Below, in pieces: positions 44,650 to 54,073 of a stretch of DNA of 64,000 bases. The notes beneath the pieces are model-generated. The model ran no database searches. It worked only from the letters and a program-made list of their open reading frames with translations, and was not told where the DNA came from. Each line of letters opens with the position of its first letter. The stretch's first letter is position 1. The stretch spans positions 1-64,000 of the forward strand of contig CAIQRS010000146.1 of the NCBI GenBank assembly GCA_903874275.1, read 5' to 3'. Origin of the DNA: an uncultured Anaeromyxobacter sp. (lineage in GTDB: Bacteria; Myxococcota; Myxococcia; Myxococcales; Anaeromyxobacteraceae). The position numbers and the translations under genes are program-made.

Positions 44650-47600
44650 CTACTGCAGGTTCGCGAAGACGACGGCAGCGTCTGCGGCGCCCGTGGCGGT
44701 GAAGACCGCGGTGCCGAAGTTCACCGTCGCGCCGGAGGTGGCGGTGAACGTGACGTGGTTCGCGGCGGCGAGGCCATTCACCGCCATCGTGTCACCCGAC
44801 TGCGTGCCGGCGTTGCCGTAGCCGGCCGAGCTGTCCGTGGCGCCGGTGAGGCCGTTCAGCTTGAGCACCATCACGTCGGCGCCGCCGAGCGAGGTGAGCA
44901 CGGCCGCGCCGGTGGTGTCGCCGCCGTTCGTGGTGCGGAACGCGGCGCTGGAGGCGGCGAAGTTGCCCACCGCGACGATGTCACCGAACGAGGTGAAGTC
45001 GACGCTGCGGACCAGGTCGAGCGCGGTGCCGCCGATGCGGACCGCGTTCCAGGACGGCGCGAACGTGGAGGAGAGGGCCGCGATGAACCCGTCCTCGGAG
45101 CCCGTGGAGGTCAGCGCCGCGCCGATGGTGAGGTTGCCCGAGAACGAGCCGGCCACCGCGATCTTGCCACCTGCCTCGATGGCCAGGCTGCGGGGGATGG
45201 CGTTGCCGGACGTCCCGCTGAAGGCGGTCGCCGAGAGGGTCGCACCCGTGGCGCCGTCGAACTTGGCGATCCACATGAACTTCCGGGTGCCGGTGCCGGG
45301 GCCGGTGAGGGAGATGCCGTTCCCGAGGTCGAGGGTCGCGCCGTCGAACTGACCGGCGGCCACGACGTCGCCGTTCGCGTCGATGGCAACCGCAGCGCAG
45401 TTCTCCGTGCTGGCGTCGGCGCCCGCGACGATCGTCCCGTGGATCTGCCGGCCCCAGAGCTTCGCCCCGTCGTTGCCCCAGGCGCCGATGACGGCATCCT
45501 GGACGCCGCCGAAGACGGCGGTGCCATCGAGGCTGGTCGCCGCGGCGTCGGCGAAGCCGCAGGCCGCGAAGCGGTTGGCGGCCTGGCTCGGGTTGGCGGC
45601 CACCGACTGGAAGAGGCCGTTCGAGCCCAGGTCGTAGCCGTTCACCCAGAGGCGGGTGCCGTCGCTCCCCTGGAAGGCAGCGATGATCGGGGTCGGGTTG
45701 GCGCCGCCCGCGCTCGTCGTGCCGAAGGTGACCGTGCCGGCGAACTTGCCGATGACGCCCACCGTGTTGACCGAGTTGACGGCCGCGAGGGTGAAGGCCT
45801 GGTCGGTGGCGGCGAGCGGGTTGTTGTCCTGGATGGTGAAGGCCCAGGTGATGTCGCCCGCGGCGTCATACTTGCCGATGAAGGCATCCGCGCCACCGGC
45901 GGACAGCAGGTTGATGGCAGGGAGGCCGCCCGGACGGGTCTGGAAGTTGGCCGCCGAGATGACGGAGATGCCACCGACCACGAAGGTGTTGCCCGAGGGG
46001 TCGACGGCGGCGCCGGCGGGAGGGGTCAGGCGGAGGGCGAGGGCTCGCGTCGGGACGACGTGGCTCGCCACGCAGGCGCCGGAGCCGGGGGTGCAGCTCT
46101 GGCTGGCCGGGCAGGTGGGGCCACCGGAGGCGCAGAGGCCGGCCTGGCAGCTGTCACCGGTGGTGCAGGCGTTGCCGTCGGAGCACGGCGTGTTGTTGGC
46201 CACGGGGGCGCCGCCGCCGCAGAGGCCGGTGGCCGCCTGGCACTGGTTGCCGGTGGCGCAGGTGGTGTTGGCGCAGGCGACCGGAGTCCCGGTGCCCGCG
46301 CAGGCGCCGGTGCCGTTGCAGGCGAAGCTCGGGAAGACGTCGAGCCCGCTGCAGGTGGCCGACCCGCTGGCCACGGCGTTGGCCGCGGTGCAGGTCGTGC
46401 CGGCCGCGGTGGCGGCGTAGTTGCAGGTGAAGGTGGTGTTGCCCGTGGAGGCGCAGGAGCCAGCGCCGGCGTAGCAGAAGCCGTTGGGCGGGGTGTTGCA
46501 GGCCGGAGCGGCGCCCGCGGTGCAGGAGCCGGCCTGGCAGGAGTCGCCAGCGGTGCAGCCGTTCGAGTCGGCGTTGCAGGAGGTGCCGTTCGCGGCGTTC
46601 GGGTTCGAGCAGGTGCCGGTGAGCGGATTGCAGACGCCTGCCACGTGGCAGGAGTCGGCAGCGGTGCAGGTGGTGGTCCCGGCGGCAGGGACGGTGCAGA
46701 CGCCGGCCTGGCAGGTCTCACCGGTGGTGCAGAGGTTGCCGTCGTTGCAGCTCGTTCCGTTGGGCTGCCCGACGCAGGGGTCGTTGCTGGCGAACTTGAA
46801 GGTCGCCACGGTGGAGAGGCCGGAGCCGGTCGGGCCAGCGGAGGTGAAGGTGATGGTGCACTGCATGCCGACCGTGAGCGAGGCCGGCGACGTCCAGAGG
46901 AGGCTGTCCTTCAGGTTGCCGGTGTGGACCGAACCGGGGACGAAGGTGCCGTTCGCGCAGGCGTAGGACGGCAGGAGCGTCCCGCCCTCGTAGCGGTCGT
47001 CGGCCTCGGCCTGGAGGAGGTACTGGGTGTTCGGCTGGACGATGGCCACCTTGGCCGGGTCCCAGGTCTGGACGCCCGTGGCGTCCGGGCCGAGCTGGTT
47101 CGGGGCGACGGTGCGGACGATGACCGGGGCGCGCTTGGCCTGGGCCGGGTGCGTGGCGTTGATGAACCCCGTGGTGAAGCTCTTCACGGCGACGCCGTTG
47201 ATGGTCGTGACCTTGTCGGCGCCGTCGATCAGGGCGCCCTGGGCACCTGCCGGGCCGCAGTTTCCGCCCGTGCAGAGGTCCTGGACGGTGATCTTGAAGA
47301 TGCAATCGTCGGTCGCGCTGGTGTAGGTGGCGCCGCCGCTGTATCCGAAGAAGGGGTCGAAGGCGAAGGCGGACTGGCCCGGAGGAACGACCGGGCCGCC
47401 GGTGGTGGTGGTGAAGACGGCCGAGGAGAAGTAGGTCGAGGCGATGTCTGCGGAGGTGGCCGCAGCGGCCAGGGTCGCGCCACACTTGGCGCTCAGGTTG
47501 AAGCGGACGTTGTCACCGTCGGGATCGAATGCGGTGAAGTAGAGGTCGGCCTGCTGGCCCACGGGGATGGTGGCAACGTCGGTGAAGAAGTTGTAGCGGA

Positions 47601-48396
47601 AGTCGCTGCGGGCGGTGACGATCGGGAAGGTGTTCGGGAAGGCGGCGATGGTGGCGTTGCCGAAGTTCGCGTTCACGGTGATGGTGAAGTAGGTGGTGAA
47701 CCCCAGCGGATCCGGGGTAGCGGTCTCCATCACCTTGACGGCGACGGTGCAGACCGAGTTGACGGCCGGGGCCGTCCAGGTGGTGGTGGCCGCGTCGGCC
47801 GGGACGAAGGTCATCGATCCGGCCGTGCAGGTGGCCGACCACTCGATGGCGAGCGTGCCGCCGTTGCCGTCGGGGTCAGTCGCGACCACGGTCGAGGAGC
47901 CGACCGTTCCCGGCGCCACGTAGGCCGAGGTCGAGGTGAGCGAGGTGATGACCGGGGCGAGGTTCGTCGTCCCGGGTGCAGGCGCAACCTCCTGGAGGAT
48001 GATGGCCACGTTGGCGGTCTGCGCCGCGATGACGGTGGCGACGGTGTCGCCCTCGTAGACCTTGGTGGCGCCGTTGAAGGCCTCGGCCTTGAAGCGGCGC
48101 GCGCTGCCGGGAGCGGGATTGGCGGGGATCTGGGTGATGTTGCCGGTCCAGACGTTGCCGGCGGGGGCCTTGGTGAGCAGGAGGTCGATCGCGGTGAACA
48201 GGGGAGCGGCGCCGTTGTCCTCGATCGTCACCTTGATGCTGGTGACGTCGCCGAGGACCAGGGAGCTGCTGACCGCGACCTTGGCCTGGGCGGTGGGAGT
48301 GGCCTTCGCGGCCGGTCCGCTACAGCCCGCGCCGAACATGGCCGTCATTCCGACGACCGCGGCGAGCGCGAGGTACTTCTTGACGTTGAGCAACAT
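44650..48396 (-). CDS. Large surface lipoprotein: Ig-like domains, Cys-rich repeats, C-terminal beta-propeller-like (SBBP-like) domain
   Basis: Lipobox MFGAGC; repeated C...NGTSCNDGNLCTTGETCQAGVC units; C-terminal GGADAFIGKYDAAGDITWAFTIQ repeats; paralogous to 50882-54073. Confidence 0.85.
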   Translation of the reverse strand: MLLNVKKYLALAAVVGMTAMFGAGCSGPAAKATPTAQAKVAVSSSLVLGDVTSIKVTIEDNGAAPLFTAIDLLLTKAPAGNVWTGNITQIPANPAPGSARRFKAEAFNGATKVYEGDTVATVIAAQTANVAIILQEVAPAPGTTNLAPVITSLTSTSAYVAPGTVGSSTVVATDPDGNGGTLAIEWSATCTAGSMTFVPADAATTTWTAPAVNSVCTVAVKVMETATPDPLGFTTYFTITVNANFGNATIAAFPNTFPIVTARSDFRYNFFTDVATIPVGQQADLYFTAFDPDGDNVRFNLSAKCGATLAAAATSADIASTYFSSAVFTTTTGGPVVPPGQSAFAFDPFFGYSGGATYTSATDDCIFKITVQDLCTGGNCGPAGAQGALIDGADKVTTINGVAVKSFTTGFINATHPAQAKRAPVIVRTVAPNQLGPDATGVQTWDPAKVAIVQPNTQYLLQAEADDRYEGGTLLPSYACANGTFVPGSVHTGNLKDSLLWTSPASLTVGMQCTITFTSAGPTGSGLSTVATFKFASNDPCVGQPNGTSCNDGNLCTTGETCQAGVCTVPAAGTTTCTAADSCHVAGVCNPLTGTCSNPNAANGTSCNADSNGCTAGDSCQAGSCTAGAAPACNTPPNGFCYAGAGSCASTGNTTFTCNYAATAAGTTCTAANAVASGSATCSGLDVFPSFACNGTGACAGTGTPVACANTTCATGNQCQAATGLCGGGAPVANNTPCSDGNACTTGDSCQAGLCASGGPTCPASQSCTPGSGACVASHVVPTRALALRLTPPAGAAVDPSGNTFVVGGISVISAANFQTRPGGLPAINLLSAGGADAFIGKYDAAGDITWAFTIQDNNPLAATDQAFTLAAVNSVNTVGVIGKFAGTVTFGTTSAGGANPTPIIAAFQGSDGTRLWVNGYDLGSNGLFQSVAANPSQAANRFAACGFADAAATSLDGTAVFGGVQDAVIGAWGNDGAKLWGRQIHGTIVAGADASTENCAAVAIDANGDVVAAGQFDGATLDLGNGISLTGPGTGTRKFMWIAKFDGATGATLSATAFSGTSGNAIPRSLAIEAGGKIAVAGSFSGNLTIGAALTSTGSEDGFIAALSSTFAPSWNAVRIGGTALDLVRSVDFTSFGDIVAVGNFAASSAAFRTTNGGDTTGAAVLTSLGGADVMVLKLNGLTGATDSSAGYGNAGTQSGDTMAVNGLAAANHVTFTATSGATVNFGTAVFTATGAADAAVVFANLQ

Positions 48397-48455
48397 GGTG
48401 GTGATTCTCCTTGGGTTGACTGCTGGTGTGCTGTCAGGGATGGTGGAGGGATCGA

Positions 48456-50555
48456 CTACTGGCAGTACAGGCCGTGGAGCTCGCCGGGGACGCCGTGGGA
48501 GAGGGTGTCGGCGCAGACGTTCGAGCTGCACTCGGCGTTCACGGAGCACGGCGCGTTCGACGGTCGGAGCGGGGCGTCCGGGCAGACGGTGCCAGCGCCG
48601 CTGTTGCCGGAGACGCACAGCGTGTTGGCCGCGACCACCCGCTGGATGAGCGGAGCGTCCTGGCACGGGGTGGTGGGCGAGCAGGTGCAAGGGCTGGCGG
48701 CCGTGCAGAGACGGCCGTTCTGGTTGCCCGTGGTCTTGGTCGGGAAGGAGCAGGAGCTCCCCGGCGTGAGGGCCGTGCAGGTCGCGTCCGCCGTGCAGCT
48801 CGTGGTGGGGTTGGCCGAGCACGTGCCGGCGGAAACGACCGTCGGGACCCGGCCGCGGTAGTCGATCGACGGGGTGCCGCCGTTCGCGCCGGAGAGAGCG
48901 GCGGTGGGCTGGTAGGCGCCAAACGCGCTGGGCGTCGCCGCCGCCGGGGTCGTGGAGCAGAGGTTGTTCGCCTCGGAGTCCGGGTCGCCGCCGTCGACGA
49001 GCGAATGACAGCGAACGAAGTTGAACTGCCGGACGATGGGATCCATCTTGGTGCGGTCAGTGAGGAAGCCGGTCCAGAGCAACTGCTCCTTGGCGAGCTG
49101 GTCGGCTCCGCCGTTCGGTCCGCCTCCACCGCCGAGGTTCGTCGGGATGTCGAGCGGATCGATGCTGTTCTCGAAGGAGTTCTGGATGAACAGGCGCCGG
49201 GCCAGCATGTAGTCGGAGTTCCGGACCTTCGAGTCGACCGAGCGGTGGGTGTTGATGGCGAGCGACTTGGTGCCGAGCGTGGCCGAGGCAGCCTCGCGGC
49301 CGGCGAACCCGATGATGTCGCCGCCGGAGTTGCCCACGCGAGCGCCGATGGAGGTGGTGATGTCGGTCGAGCCGGGGTCGGTGTCGGAGAGAGCGACGAT
49401 GAACCCCTGGGTGCAGTTCGGGTTGGCGTCGGCCGCCTGGCAGCGCAGACCCGTCGTCATGTCGGTGCAGGAGGTGGGCGCGCTGGTGGCGTCGACGGGC
49501 ATGCACGGACGGCGGATGGGGTCGTAGTCGGGGTTGTTGAGGTTGAACTGGCACTTGCTGTTGCCGGTCAGCAGGTCGCACTGCGCATCGGTGGTGCAGA
49601 CCGCCGTGCGATTCGCCGAGCAGATGCCCTGCTGGAGGGTGGAGCCGGAGATGCCGCCGATGGAGGCGCCGTTGCAGAAGCGGCCGCCGGTGAACGGATA
49701 GCGTGCGGTGTCGGAGGTGCTGGCAACCACCATGATGCGATCCTTGAACGTGTCGGTGGTGCCCGAGTTCTCGTCGCGTCGAATGAGATGCTGGAGGGTG
49801 GTGACGTTGTTCAGGAACCCGGCCAGGTCCTGGATCGCCTGGACGCGGCGGGGGTCGGCGCAGGCGGCCAGCGTGCCGGAGCCGTCCACGCCGGAGAGGA
49901 TCACCGACATGACGCTGTTGTAGTTGACGGTCGGGGTGAGCTTGTTGAGTGCGCTCCCGTTGCCGAAGGCGGTGGGGAGTGCGGAGTTGTTCACCACGCC
50001 CTTCACGAAGGCCGACTCGGGGATGGCGTTGTCCACGAAGGTCGAGAAGGTCAGGTTCTCGAGCGCCGCGGTCCCCTTCACGACGAACACGGCCGCGTCG
50101 AGCCCCGGCACGTTCCGCGAGCCGGGAGTCCAGGCGGCGTGACCGACGGCGGTCGGGGCCGCGGCCGAACGGGCGACGAAGGTCGTCGAGAGCGGGTCGA
50201 TGATGTTGGGGCGGAAGTTGCGGGACATCGGCCCGATGGACTGCGAGCCGAGCGCGGTGGCGGTCGCCGTCCGCATGGCGGTCTCGCCGTTGCCCGAGCC
50301 CGAGCCGAGGTAGTGCAGATCCTTGGCGGCCAGTGCGAGCGGCGAGGCCCCGCCGCCGTCGAGGCGAGCCTGCTTGATCGCCTGGGTCATGATGTCGAAC
50401 AGGGTGTCCGACCCGCGGAGCTTGTAGCAAAAGTCGGAACCGGCGATCAGGTCTCCGTTGGCGTCGCAGTCGGCCCGTGCCGGCCCGGCTGCGAGCACGA
50501 GGGCGGCGACCAGCCCTCCGTGCAAGAACGACTTGATACAGCGGTGCATCTTCAT
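48456..50555 (-). CDS. PstS-like phosphate-binding protein with Cys-rich C-terminal region
   Basis: Signal peptide; YKLRGSDTLFDIMTQAIKQA, HYLGSGSGNGETAM, QSIGPMSRNFRP; C-terminal Cys repeats (CSANPTTSCTADATCTALTPGSSCSF). Confidence 0.75.
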   Translation of the reverse strand: MKMHRCIKSFLHGGLVAALVLAAGPARADCDANGDLIAGSDFCYKLRGSDTLFDIMTQAIKQARLDGGGASPLALAAKDLHYLGSGSGNGETAMRTATATALGSQSIGPMSRNFRPNIIDPLSTTFVARSAAAPTAVGHAAWTPGSRNVPGLDAAVFVVKGTAALENLTFSTFVDNAIPESAFVKGVVNNSALPTAFGNGSALNKLTPTVNYNSVMSVILSGVDGSGTLAACADPRRVQAIQDLAGFLNNVTTLQHLIRRDENSGTTDTFKDRIMVVASTSDTARYPFTGGRFCNGASIGGISGSTLQQGICSANRTAVCTTDAQCDLLTGNSKCQFNLNNPDYDPIRRPCMPVDATSAPTSCTDMTTGLRCQAADANPNCTQGFIVALSDTDPGSTDITTSIGARVGNSGGDIIGFAGREAASATLGTKSLAINTHRSVDSKVRNSDYMLARRLFIQNSFENSIDPLDIPTNLGGGGGPNGGADQLAKEQLLWTGFLTDRTKMDPIVRQFNFVRCHSLVDGGDPDSEANNLCSTTPAAATPSAFGAYQPTAALSGANGGTPSIDYRGRVPTVVSAGTCSANPTTSCTADATCTALTPGSSCSFPTKTTGNQNGRLCTAASPCTCSPTTPCQDAPLIQRVVAANTLCVSGNSGAGTVCPDAPLRPSNAPCSVNAECSSNVCADTLSHGVPGELHGLYCQ

Positions 50556-50658
50556 TTGGTGGATCTCCCGGGTGAACGCTCCGCAGTGCCGTTCGTCCCG
50601 TCAGCGAGTGAGACTTCCTGCGAAGGCGGGCAACGTACTCCCCAAGCGATTTCTCCCG

Positions 50659-50681
50659 CCGTGACCTTCGCGTGAACGACC
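50659..50681 (-). promoter_or_regulatory. Pho-box-like (gene-sense GTTCACGCGAAGGTCACGG)
   Basis: GTTCACG-CGAA-GGTCACG repeat upstream of PstS-like gene. Confidence 0.55.
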
Positions 50682-50803
50682 TGCGACGGGAGCCATGCAC
50701 TGAACGTCAAACGTCAGACCGTCGCGATGCAGCGACAGACGGGCGTATGACGTCGGTTCCGGGACCCAGCAAATGGGGGAGGACGTGGATGTTCATGAGG
50801 TGA

Positions 50804-50830
50804 AGTTCACGGAATCGTCGAATTCGCGGA
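50804..50830 (+). promoter_or_regulatory. Pho-box-like GTTCACGGAATCGTCGAATTCGCGG
   Basis: 11-bp-period repeat ~50 bp before the 50882 ATG; contains GAATCGTCG core of the shared motif. Confidence 0.5.
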
Positions 50831-50881
50831 GGGCGCCTTCCGCCATAAGGACTGGCTCGAACCTCGACCGGAGCCGCCTCC

Positions 50882-53800
50882 ATGAACACGACGAAGACGA
50901 AGCACAGGTCCGCCACCCTCGCGCTCTGGGGCGCCCTGGCCCTCGCGGCCGCCGGCTGCAGCCAGGCCCCCGCGTCGAACGCGGGCACCGCCCGGTTCGC
51001 CCTCTCGTCGGCGCTGCTCGCGCCCGGGATCACGGAGGTCATCGTCACGGTGGGGCCGGGAGGCGGAACGCCCTTCACCCCCTTCTCGATCAACCTGAGC
51101 AACGTCCAGGGCACCTGGAGCGGGTTCATCACCGGCATCCCCGCCGGTTCCCAGCGCAGCTTCGACGTGGTCGCCAACGATGCCGCCCACGTCACGCTCC
51201 AGTCGGGCTCGGCCCGGGCCGACGTGGTGGCAGGGCAGTCGGCCATGGTGGTCGTGAACCTGGGCAGCGCGGTTCCCTCCGACCCCTTCGCCAACAAGGC
51301 GCCGGTGATCGACTACCTCTCGGCCTCGCAGACCAACGTCCTCCCGGGCGGGACGGTGCGCCTGGCGATCTCCGCGCACGATCCGGATCTGGACCCGGTG
51401 ACGATCCTCTGGTCGGCGGCGTGCGGGACCATCGACGCCCCGGCCAGCACGGTGGTGACCTGGACGGCGCCGGCAACCCCGCCGCCCCCGCCGGGTCAGT
51501 GCCCGATCACGGCCAAGGCCAGCGACAACCGCGGGGCCTCGGTCTCGATCTACCTGGCGCTCGACGTCGCGCTGGCCAGCACCGGCGACGTCCTCGTCGA
51601 GGTCAAGGACGGTGGCAACGCCTCCCCGGTCATCACCCGCGTGGTCGCGGACGTCCGCTACCGGTCCCCGGTGGAGGGCAACCTCACGGCCGAGGCCACC
51701 GACGCGAACGGCGACCCGCTCACCTACGCCTGGACGTCGAACTGCCCGAGCGTGAGCTTCGCCACGCCGGCGGCGGGCAGCACCACCTTCGGCAACTCCG
51801 ACGGGTCGAGGAGCTGCGTCGTCACGGTCACCGTGGCCGACGGCAAGGGTGGCCGGGTGACGGGCGACGTCACGCTGCCGCCGAACATCCTGTTCAACCT
51901 GGCCCCGGTCATCACCCGCACGGTCCAGCCCAGCGTCGATCTGGCCGACCCCCGCCTGGCCCAGCCGGTGAACGCCGGCGACGCCGTCCTGCTGTCGGTC
52001 GAGGCCAAGGACCCGGAGAACCTGGGGCTCTCCTTCACCTGGACCACCAACGCCGGCACGCTCGACGGACAGATCGACGTGATGACCTCGCCGGGCAAGA
52101 GCGTGATCGTCTTCCACGTGGGCGCAATCCTTCCCGCCGACGCGAAGGTCACCGTCACGGTGAGGGACGTCGGGAACGAGACCGCCACCCACGACTTCAA
52201 CTTCAAGGCCTCCGCGGGCACGGGCCCCTGCGCCAGCCAGCCGAACGGCACGACCTGCGACGACGGCAACCCCTGCACCACCACGTCGTCCTGCCAGGGC
52301 GGGATCTGCGTGGGAGGAACGCCGGTGACCTGCCCCGCGCCTGCCGCCTGCAAGCAGGCCGGGATCTGCCAGACCTCCGGCGCGGGAGCCGGGACCTGCG
52401 CCTACGCCGACGCCCCCCCCGGCACCACCTGTGACGACGGACGCGCCTGCACCTCTCCCGACACCTGCGCCGCCGGCGTGTGCATGTCGGGCGCCTCGAC
52501 CTGCGCCGCAACCGAGACGTGCAACGCGGCCGGGGCGTGCGTTCCCGGGGCCTGCGTCCCGGCCTGCACCGGCAAGGTCTGCGGCCCCGACGGCTGCGGT
52601 GGGACGTGCGGAACGTGCACGGCGGGGACCTGCAACGACGCGACCGGCCAGTGCGTCACCGCGGCGACCCGCGTCGTCCCGCAGCGGGTCCACGCGCTCC
52701 GCCTGACGCCCCCGGCGGGCCTGGCCGTCGACGCGACCGGAGCGACCTTCGTCGTCGGGAACATCTCCGTCATCACCGACGTGGACTTCCAGACGAAGCC
52801 GCCTCCGGCTCTCCCCATCAACCTCAAGTCCCAGGGCGGGTCGGACGCCTTCGTGGCGAAGTACGACGCGGCTGGCGACATCGTCTGGGCATTCACCGTG
52901 CAGGACAACAACGCCACCGCCATCACCGACCAGTTCGCCACGCTCGTGTCGGTCAACCAGGCCGGGACGGTCGGGCTCATCGGCAAGTTCTCCGGCACGG
53001 TCACCTTCGGCGCGACCTCCGCGGGCGGAGCCAACCCGCTCCCCTACATCGCGGGGGTCGATGGAGCGACCGGCACTCGCCTCTGGGTGAATGGCTACGA
53101 CCTCGGCTCGAACGGCCTCTTCCAGTCGGTCTCGGCCAACCCAGGCCAGGCCCTGAACCGCTTCGCGGCCTGCGGCTTCGCCGACGCCGCGGCGACCGGT
53201 CTCGACCCCGCCGCCGTGTACGGCGGCATCCAGGACGCGGTCATCGGCGCCTGGTCCAGCACGGGTGCGAAGCTGTGGGGCAGGCAGATCGGCGGCGCGG
53301 CCGGCAGCAACGCCAACGAGAACTGCGCCGCGGTGGCCATCGACGGCAACGGCGACGTCATCGCAACCGGCCAGTTCGACGGCGCCACCATCGACCTGGG
53401 TGGCGGGTTCGTGCTGACCGGCCCCGGGATCTCCACGCGGAAGTTCATGTGGATCGCCAGGTTCAACGGGGCGACGGGCGCAACCCTCGCCGCGGCCTCC
53501 TTCAACGGAACCACCGGCAACGCCGTCCCGCGCAGCCTGTCCGTTGACCCGACCGGACGCATCGCGGTGGGCGGGTCGTTCTCGGGCAACCTGACCATCG
53601 GCGCGGCGATGGTCTCCACCGGCTCCGAGGACGGCTTCGTGGCCCTCCTCGGGAGCACCTTCGCCCCGGCCTGGAACGCGGTGCGACTCGGTGGCACGGT
53701 GCTCGACCTCGTCCGGAGCGTGGCCACGACCTCGGCCGGGGACATCGTCGCGCTGGGGAACTTCGGCGCCTCGAGCGCCGCCTTCCGCAACGCGAACGGG

Positions 53801-54073
53801 GGCTCCGACACCAATGGAGGGGCCTCGCTCGTGTCCACGGGCGGCGCCGACATCTTCGTCGTCAAGTTCAACGGAGCGACCGGCTCCACGGACGGCGCCA
53901 CGGGCTACGGCAACGCGGGGACCCAGAGCGGCGACGTGGTCTCCGTGAACCGCTTCGGGGCCGACCAGGTCCGGTTCACGGGAACCTCTCCGGCCACGAT
54001 CAGCTTCGGGGGTCCGATCTTCACGGCGGCGGGTCCGAGCGACGCGGCCCTGGTGTTCGCCACCATCCAATGA
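50882..54073 (+). CDS. Large surface lipoprotein, paralogue of 44650-48396
   Basis: Lipobox LALAAAGC; SDPFANKAPVIDYLSASQTNVLPGGTVRLAISAHDPD; CASQPNGTTCDDGNPCTTTSSCQGGIC; same C-terminal propeller region. Confidence 0.87.
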   Translation: MNTTKTKHRSATLALWGALALAAAGCSQAPASNAGTARFALSSALLAPGITEVIVTVGPGGGTPFTPFSINLSNVQGTWSGFITGIPAGSQRSFDVVANDAAHVTLQSGSARADVVAGQSAMVVVNLGSAVPSDPFANKAPVIDYLSASQTNVLPGGTVRLAISAHDPDLDPVTILWSAACGTIDAPASTVVTWTAPATPPPPPGQCPITAKASDNRGASVSIYLALDVALASTGDVLVEVKDGGNASPVITRVVADVRYRSPVEGNLTAEATDANGDPLTYAWTSNCPSVSFATPAAGSTTFGNSDGSRSCVVTVTVADGKGGRVTGDVTLPPNILFNLAPVITRTVQPSVDLADPRLAQPVNAGDAVLLSVEAKDPENLGLSFTWTTNAGTLDGQIDVMTSPGKSVIVFHVGAILPADAKVTVTVRDVGNETATHDFNFKASAGTGPCASQPNGTTCDDGNPCTTTSSCQGGICVGGTPVTCPAPAACKQAGICQTSGAGAGTCAYADAPPGTTCDDGRACTSPDTCAAGVCMSGASTCAATETCNAAGACVPGACVPACTGKVCGPDGCGGTCGTCTAGTCNDATGQCVTAATRVVPQRVHALRLTPPAGLAVDATGATFVVGNISVITDVDFQTKPPPALPINLKSQGGSDAFVAKYDAAGDIVWAFTVQDNNATAITDQFATLVSVNQAGTVGLIGKFSGTVTFGATSAGGANPLPYIAGVDGATGTRLWVNGYDLGSNGLFQSVSANPGQALNRFAACGFADAAATGLDPAAVYGGIQDAVIGAWSSTGAKLWGRQIGGAAGSNANENCAAVAIDGNGDVIATGQFDGATIDLGGGFVLTGPGISTRKFMWIARFNGATGATLAAASFNGTTGNAVPRSLSVDPTGRIAVGGSFSGNLTIGAAMVSTGSEDGFVALLGSTFAPAWNAVRLGGTVLDLVRSVATTSAGDIVALGNFGASSAAFRNANGGSDTNGGASLVSTGGADIFVVKFNGATGSTDGATGYGNAGTQSGDVVSVNRFGADQVRFTGTSPATISFGGPIFTAAGPSDAALVFATIQ

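Noticed and set aside
46026-46990. Possible CRISPR/tandem repeat array
   Set aside because: Repetition reflects Cys-rich protein repeats in the coding frame; spacing and units are irregular and degenerate.
43744-48861. 1705-aa plus-strand ORF
   Set aside because: Antisense to the well-supported 44650-48396 lipoprotein and overlapping the PstS-like gene; low-complexity Gly/Arg/Val composition typical of GC-rich shadow frames.
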